DNA of 10,313 nt from Candidatus Jidaibacter sp. (GTDB lineage Bacteria > Pseudomonadota > Alphaproteobacteria > Rickettsiales > Midichloriaceae). The stretch's first letter is position 1; each line of letters starts with the position of its first letter. Shown piece after piece: positions 5,939 through 10,313 of the stretch. The notes beneath the pieces were generated by a model. The model ran no database searches, was not told the DNA's origin, and was given only the letters and a program-made list of their open reading frames with translations. The stretch lies in assembly GCA_021298045.1 (NCBI GenBank), contig JAJTHY010000073.1, positions 1 through 10,313 on the forward strand. Direction: 5' to 3'. A program made the position numbers and the translations under genes.

Positions 5939-8145
5939 AATTCCAAAAATTTGATAATAGATCTAGTATTGTGACTAGGAACCAGCATCATATCGTAAAT
6001 CACCATATTTTCTAAGACCTTTTTTACATAGTTTCTCGTTTCAGAAAATGGAATAGTTTCAATCCAATTAATTTTTTGTATAACCGACATTTTTCTTGGA
6101 TCACCAAACAATTTAACCCATTTTTGCACATTGCCAGGCCCAGCGTTATATGCTGCAATTGTTAAAATCATATTGCCATATTGTGAATAAAGTTGGTCAA
6201 GATACGTTGAGCCCTTTAATATATTTGCATTCGGATCATAAGCATAAGCATTTTTGGGAAGGCCAAGCTTCGATGCTAATACACTAGCTGTTTTAGGCAT
6301 TAATTGCATTAACCCTCTTGCACCTGCAGAGCTGAAAGCTAAAGGGTCAAAATTACTTTCCTGTCTTATCACAGCCAAATATAAAGCCTTGGGCAAAATG
6401 GTATTAGTAATTTTTACATTACTGGGATATGCTTCCTTTATCAAAATGAAAGACCTATTTGCTGAAGATTTCCCAAGCTCTACTGCTAAAGGGCGCAAAT
6501 CTCGTTTATTAAAGAAAAAAGCTGCGGCTTCAAGATCTACCCTGCCTAAATGCAATTTAGGTATATGATCTATTATGTTGTAAGCAAGCATTTTATAATT
6601 AGCTTTAAACAGATAATATGCAAGAAGGACTATTTTCTTAGTTTTATCTTTATCAGCCTGCGTGCTTAAAGATTTGTTGAGCTCTTGGTTGCCATCAAAA
6701 TAATTGTACCTGACCCCCCCACGGCTTTCTGCCAAAGACAATTGGCCATAAAATGTAGATGTATACATAGAAGCCTTTTTATACCAAAATGTTGCCTTTT
6801 CTAAATTTTTTGCCGCAAAGTAAGCGCGCGCTAACCAATATGCAGCCTTAGATTTTGAATTAGCCAGTTTGGTATTTTCATACATAGGTAAGAAATGTGC
6901 TATAGCTTTATCAGGATTTTTCAAAAATTCTAACGCTATCCATCCACCATACCACTCAGCATCTGCAAATGCAGCACCTGTTTCTAAACCATGATACTGC
7001 GTTAAATTATAAGCAGCTTGAAAATCTTTATTATTTAAAGCTTCGCGAAACCCGATGTTTTTAAGTTTCCACCATTTTTCGTAATTGCCTTTAGGTTTTA
7101 TAGATTCTAAAGATTTAATAAAATTTTTATCTACCTTGGTTTTAGATAAATTTCTTAGGTGTATATATTTAATAAACTCATCATTGCTTCCCCAATATTT
7201 ATAGGCTCTCTCAGGGTGCTTAGCCACCTCCAGTTTTGAAATAGCTAAGGGGCGATACTTACTTGGCAAAAAAGTTGCTAATTTTTGAGCAAATGCAGGA
7301 TTATTGTTCCAAATCAGGAAATCTATCTTTTTCAATAAATCATCAACTGTAAAAACATCTTTATATTCGGAAATAATCTTTTCCTCTGTGCTAGAATCAA
7401 ATTCTGTAGAGCGCCATAAACTTCGAAGCTTGGAGCGAATTTCTTCTTTAGAGATATCTGCTTTTCTGAGTCGTATGTTGGCATTAAGAAGGAAAAACTT
7501 TCCTCTATTAGTTCTAGGAGGCTTATAATCAAACCATTGCACCAGCTCATCATGGTTTGTAGCGTAGTTGATTGAGCTCTCTATTTTAGGTATGAATATT
7601 TCTTCCGGCACCCAGTTATGAGTTTTTAAAAAAGCTTTTAGCTTGGTTAAAGCAATTTTTGATGGATTGTTGTATATGCGCAACACTTCAACTGCGGCTT
7701 TAGCAAATTCTGGATCGCCAGATCTCTCTGCAGCTGCAACAGCGCTAGCCAAATCATCTTTCATGGCAAAGCTAATAGCTGCAGCAATATTAGGGTCATC
7801 ACCAAAATTATAAACTTCCTGCTTTGTAATATTCTGAATCACAGGTTTATTTAAAGGAATGCTTTTGCTTGTTTGTTTTTTATTATGGATGTTTTTACCT
7901 CTGGGTTTAGCTGTATCCACAGCAGCTGTTGCATGAAGGCACGCACACGACATGCACAAATAACAAGTAATACCAAGTACCAAAATAATACCAAAGCCCA
8001 TTCTAAACGGAACACTTGCATCTCGCCTTGAAAAAATTTTAAGCGATAAAAACTTTCCTCTCTCTTTATATTTCTTCAGACCAAGCGCATCTGTCCAGGT
8101 AAGAATAGGTTTGGATATAAGATGAGTCAATTGCAAGAATTTCAC
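5935..8145 (-). CDS. slt: Soluble lytic murein transglycosylase, Slt type (GH23 family)
   Basis: This 736-residue enzyme is expected to cleave the MurNAc-GlcNAc bond of peptidoglycan in the periplasm, leaving 1,6-anhydro ends. The C-terminal SLT domain (about 583-715) has the catalytic glutamate in AVIRQESNFDP (about E596), GLMQLMP near 611-617, AAYNAGPG near 664-671 and IPFSETRNYVKKV near 698-710. The middle (about 115-575) is an alpha-helical repeat region like the Slt70 superhelix. A single hydrophobic helix lies near residues 49-72, rich in cysteine (CYLCMSCACL), and would serve as signal peptide or anchor. It has no proper lipobox. About 48 residues precede it, which is unusual. The GTG at 8145 is the first candidate start after an in-frame stop but has no clear ribosome-binding site. 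An ATG at 8001 would start directly in the helix without a basic n-region. The 5' end is therefore uncertain. A TATACT hexamer at 8183-8188 lacks a good -35 partner. The stop overlaps the mnmE start by four bases. Confidence 0.9.
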   Translation of the reverse strand: MKFLQLTHLISKPILTWTDALGLKKYKERGKFLSLKIFSRRDASVPFRMGFGIILVLGITCYLCMSCACLHATAAVDTAKPRGKNIHNKKQTSKSIPLNKPVIQNITKQEVYNFGDDPNIAAAISFAMKDDLASAVAAAERSGDPEFAKAAVEVLRIYNNPSKIALTKLKAFLKTHNWVPEEIFIPKIESSINYATNHDELVQWFDYKPPRTNRGKFFLLNANIRLRKADISKEEIRSKLRSLWRSTEFDSSTEEKIISEYKDVFTVDDLLKKIDFLIWNNNPAFAQKLATFLPSKYRPLAISKLEVAKHPERAYKYWGSNDEFIKYIHLRNLSKTKVDKNFIKSLESIKPKGNYEKWWKLKNIGFREALNNKDFQAAYNLTQYHGLETGAAFADAEWYGGWIALEFLKNPDKAIAHFLPMYENTKLANSKSKAAYWLARAYFAAKNLEKATFWYKKASMYTSTFYGQLSLAESRGGVRYNYFDGNQELNKSLSTQADKDKTKKIVLLAYYLFKANYKMLAYNIIDHIPKLHLGRVDLEAAAFFFNKRDLRPLAVELGKSSANRSFILIKEAYPSNVKITNTILPKALYLAVIRQESNFDPLAFSSAGARGLMQLMPKTASVLASKLGLPKNAYAYDPNANILKGSTYLDQLYSQYGNMILTIAAYNAGPGNVQKWVKLFGDPRKMSVIQKINWIETIPFSETRNYVKKVLENMVIYDMMLVPSHNTRSIIKFLEL

Positions 8146-8247
8146 TAGGTATGTATTTACGAAAAGTTCATATAATCTTTTCAGTATAATGCATATCCTT
8201 GTTTCATAAATGTTTTTCTACAAGATTTTCGCTGTATTCACAATGCC

Positions 8248-9894
8248 TTAATGAGGAAGGCTTATGTCGTTATCACCTCTAGATAAGTACTTAAGAACAG
8301 CACAGCCACTTAAGCCCACCATCAGTGCCCCACCTATATATTGCAGCGGAGATGCCAGTTTCGCTTCGTCAATAGGTACAACAGCATCTGAATTTAAAAT
8401 ACCATCGGTTTGATTGGCTTTTCTAGAAATAGAGGTATTGGTTAAAGCAGTGCTTGCCGGTTCACAAGCTCGTATCACAGAATGCTTAAAACTTAAAATA
8501 AGCAGAGCTTGTGTCCGTGGGTTCTTCCGTATCATAATTCCCATATCAAAAGCTTCTTTTAAAGGACGCATTATTTCTGTAGCCATCCTGCCCTTAACCG
8601 CATAACCCTTCTCCCTTTCAATGAATTGATCAAAGACCCTTTGCATATTCTCAAAAATCTTTTCTTCCCCCGCAAGTCCTAAATTTCTAGCTTCTTTTAG
8701 CATTTCCGCAAACTTAAAAGCGTCTAAAATCTTTACACAAGAGGTATCTGTCTGCTTCCAAATAAAAGAGCATGACCATACGTAATTCTTAAATTTCCAT
8801 TCTAAAACCTCCCACCTATGTGTCGCTGCCCTTTCAGCAATTATAGGGTGATCTAAAATAGTAGTTACTTGGAGCAAATCTTTGCTTAGTACCGCGTTAA
8901 TAATTGGGCTATAGTAGTACCCATCTCGAAACCAAACCGGATCTTCAATCAATCTAATCCTTTCCCATATCCCCCAGGGGTGAGAACCATAATTCATAAA
9001 AGAAGGGTACTTAAATGTACATCCTTCTGACATTAAAAGCTTTGGGGCAACATCAAGAATGCAATTAAGAAATTTCGGCTTAAACTTTTCGGAAAAACAA
9101 AGTCCCGCCAAAGAATAGAACATTCCCACATCCCGCAGAACAACATCTGCAGTGCTCGCTATAAATCTATATTCCCTTTCAAAATTGTCGATAATCGCAG
9201 AAACTTCATCACAGATTTTTTTACAAGCTTCTGCGCTGTCTATCTCCTTCAAATCGTAGTGAGCCATCTTTAAACATTTCTTAAGTAAGCCTATATTACC
9301 TTGTTCGCCTAAGGATAGAGCAAGCCTTTCTGATTCAGCATCCAAGATTGTTAAGATAGCATGGCCATCTTCGCGCCCAATAAGCTTTTTAATTACTAGT
9401 ATGTAAGAACTAACAAATGCTATATAGCCAGCATCGGTTTGAACGCCATCAAGGTATTTCTCATGTTCTAGAATTAGTTTGATTTTGGATAAACCTTCGT
9501 CCCCCATAGCTGCTATAGCAAGTGGAGCGACATGGAGATGCCAACATTCATAAGGAGAAATGGCTTGTAAAGAGTACCCATTCTCCCCTCTGTCTGCCAA
9601 ATCATATGTATATTCCAGGGTTTTAAATGATTCTACGCTTGCTAATAAATCTGGCGCAATTTCTAAAATGCAGTCAACCAACTCCATCTTGAGTTCTTGC
9701 TGCAAAAAGCAAAAACCCACAAGCGACATAAATTTAGCTCTTTTGAAGCCCATTCTTAGTTCATGAACAATGCCCCCTAATCCCAAAAGCAGCTCTTTAA
9801 ACTTGGCAATATTTGACTCACTCTCTTCTTCGTTTTTAATGAAGTGGAGTACTTCCAAAATTTTTGACTCTGTAGATTCTGTTTTTTCCAGCAT
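8248..9894 (-). CDS. Unrecognised protein with two copies of a ~205-residue domain and a C-terminal membrane helix
   Basis: I do not recognise this protein of about 548 residues. It contains an internal duplication with a period near 205 residues. FMSLVGFCF (from about 55) matches FYSLAGLCF (from 259); CILEIAPDLLAS matches CILDVAPKLLMS; APLAIAAMGDEGLSKIKLIL (from about 123) matches SPIINAVLSKDLLQVTTIL (from 329); and TILDA (about 182) matches KILDA (388). The third pair resembles a degenerate ankyrin repeat helix pair (TPLHxAAxxG...LL). Most of the protein is predicted helical by eye. A polar linker near 480-515 leads to one hydrophobic helix at about 519-536 and a 12-residue tail, a tail-anchor-like layout. 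No signal peptide or catalytic motif is seen. The start is the ATG at 9894 or the GTG at 9900; an in-frame TAG lies directly before the GTG. AGGTG sits only 3 bases before the ATG. A sigma-70-like promoter lies just upstream. A membrane-associated or host-interaction protein is possible but unproven. Confidence 0.85.
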   Translation of the reverse strand: MLEKTESTESKILEVLHFIKNEEESESNIAKFKELLLGLGGIVHELRMGFKRAKFMSLVGFCFLQQELKMELVDCILEIAPDLLASVESFKTLEYTYDLADRGENGYSLQAISPYECWHLHVAPLAIAAMGDEGLSKIKLILEHEKYLDGVQTDAGYIAFVSSYILVIKKLIGREDGHAILTILDAESERLALSLGEQGNIGLLKKCLKMAHYDLKEIDSAEACKKICDEVSAIIDNFEREYRFIASTADVVLRDVGMFYSLAGLCFSEKFKPKFLNCILDVAPKLLMSEGCTFKYPSFMNYGSHPWGIWERIRLIEDPVWFRDGYYYSPIINAVLSKDLLQVTTILDHPIIAERAATHRWEVLEWKFKNYVWSCSFIWKQTDTSCVKILDAFKFAEMLKEARNLGLAGEEKIFENMQRVFDQFIEREKGYAVKGRMATEIMRPLKEAFDMGIMIRKNPRTQALLILSFKHSVIRACEPASTALTNTSISRKANQTDGILNSDAVVPIDEAKLASPLQYIGGALMVGLSGCAVLKYLSRGDNDISLPH

Positions 9895-9923
9895 TTTCAC
9901 CTAAATAGTTTTCATTTTTTGCA

Positions 9924-9952
9924 AGTATATTAGAAAAAATGAATTTTATCAA
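9924..9952 (-). promoter_or_regulatory. Sigma-70-type promoter for the duplicated-domain gene
   Basis: On the minus strand, TTGATA (9952-9947, 5 of 6 to the -35 consensus) is followed after exactly 17 bases by TATACT (9929-9924, 5 of 6 to the -10 consensus). The surrounding 54 bp has only about 19% GC. Transcription would start near 9917, giving a leader of roughly 17-24 bases before the GTG at 9900 or ATG at 9894. This indicates that the gene has its own promoter rather than depending on trpS readthrough. Confidence 0.65.
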
Positions 9953-9954
9953 TG

Positions 9955-10055
9955 CGATATTGCGCGCCGCAGGTTTTAGAAACCCTATGTACCTATGGCT
10001 CTTTCGTCCCAGAGTATGCACCACCGCAAGGCTAAAATCTTCGAGATAACAAGGG
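9955..10055. other. GC-rich intergenic block of unknown nature
   Basis: About 101 bp directly after the trpS stop has roughly 50% GC by hand count, against about 19% in the adjoining promoter stretch. It is open on both strands. A plus-strand frame from 9939 gives 36 residues, including RAAGFRNPMYLWLFRPR, and a longer minus-strand frame crosses it into the next gene. Neither has support as a gene. No tRNA arms or T-rich terminator were found. It could be a dispersed repeat, a gene remnant or a small RNA, and I cannot tell which. Confidence 0.3.
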
Positions 10056-10313
10056 CTAAAACCCAGAAAACAGCCCAACTATGCTCTTTACTTCAGCTAA
10101 AGTTTTATTAGCTAGTTCATTAGCCCTTGTGCTTCCTACGTTAGCGATACTTGCTAAATATTCACGGTCATCCATAAGCTTATGATACTCTTTTTGGATC
10201 GGCTCAAGCGCATCAATCACAACCTCAGCAAGCTCCATTTTAAACTTGGATGTTTGCGCATTCGCAAATCTTTCCACTACATCATCTGCCCCCATACCCG
10301 AAAATGCTGAGTA
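10056..10313 (-). CDS. trpS: Tryptophanyl-tRNA synthetase, C-terminal part (5' end outside window)
   Basis: The last 85 codons of a gene that enters from beyond the window edge read in frame from 10313 to a TAG stop at 10058-10056. The residues match the C-terminal helical domain of bacterial TrpS, the class I synthetase that charges tRNA-Trp: YSAFSGMGADDVVERF, then FKMELAEVVIDALEPI, then the DREYLASIANVGSTRANELA stretch, and KTLAEVKSIVGL at the end. The ATP-binding HIGH-like and KMSKS motifs would lie upstream, outside the window, so they cannot be checked. The ATG at 10295 is internal and not the true start. The gene is on the same strand as everything else here, and no clear terminator separates it from the next gene. 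Confidence 0.92.
   Translation of the reverse strand, partial: YSAFSGMGADDVVERFANAQTSKFKMELAEVVIDALEPIQKEYHKLMDDREYLASIANVGSTRANELANKTLAEVKSIVGLFSGF

Noticed and set aside
7332..7553. 73-residue minus-strand frame inside slt
   Set aside because: It is an alternative frame within the helical region of the transglycosylase, which continues uninterrupted through it, so there is no sign of a frameshift.
7911..7924. DnaA-box-like GTATCCACA in slt, as a sign of an origin
   Set aside because: It is a single site one base off the consensus and lies inside a coding region, with no cluster or AT-rich unwinding element.
8183..8211. Promoter for slt based on TATACT at 8183-8188
   Set aside because: The -10 is good, but the hexamer 17 bases upstream (ATTTAT) does not resemble a -35 and there is no extended -10, so it is not listed as a feature.
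8241..8262. Inverted repeat GCCTT/AAGGC spanning the stop of the orphan gene
   Set aside because: Only 5 bp of stem and no following T-run, so too weak to call a terminator.
9836..10078. 80-residue minus-strand frame across the trpS end, the spacer and the start of the orphan gene
   Set aside because: It overlaps the trpS stop and the start of the next gene in another frame, has no ribosome-binding site that I can see and no recognisable motif. It exists mainly because the spacer block is free of stops.

Overview
The window looks like a chromosomal segment of a low-GC alphaproteobacterium, most likely from the Rickettsiales (an intracellular endosymbiont or pathogen). The reasons are AT-rich coding sequence, the order mnmG-rsmG-parA-parB, family-typical protein lengths, a palindromic intergenic element, and a large lineage-specific protein with degenerate ankyrin-like motifs and a membrane tail. 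The order-level placement is inferred from gene content and style, not from a database search. All eight genes lie on the minus strand, so transcription runs from high to low coordinates.

Reading with transcription: 10313-10056 is the 3' end of tryptophanyl-tRNA synthetase. A spacer of about 155 bp follows, made of a block of about 50% GC and then a very AT-rich stretch holding a good sigma-70-type promoter. That promoter drives an unrecognised protein of about 548 residues (9894-8248), built from two diverged copies of a domain of about 205 residues plus a C-terminal hydrophobic helix. Next come a lytic murein transglycosylase (8145-5935) and mnmE (5938-4598), which overlap by four bases (ATGA). 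After a 133-bp gap are mnmG (4464-2590), rsmG (2568-1948), parA (1951-1118) and parB (1146-274), tightly packed or overlapping and probably one transcript. The last 273 bp, downstream of parB, contain no gene but do contain one palindromic repeat-like element.

The genes form three functional groups. MnmE and MnmG are partners that modify the wobble uridine of certain tRNAs, RsmG methylates 16S rRNA, and TrpS charges tRNA-Trp, so translation is strongly represented. ParA and ParB segregate the chromosome, and their centromere is in the window: two identical 22-bp perfect palindromes containing the parS core TGTTTCACGTGAAACA. One lies inside the rsmG reading frame, the other directly upstream of the mnmG ribosome-binding site. 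This fits an origin-proximal location, although no origin is seen. The transglycosylase remodels the cell wall.

Most of the window is conserved housekeeping sequence. The parts that are not explained by known families are the duplicated protein at 8248-9894, the GC-rich spacer at 9955-10055, and possible regulation of the mnmG-parB operon by the leader parS.
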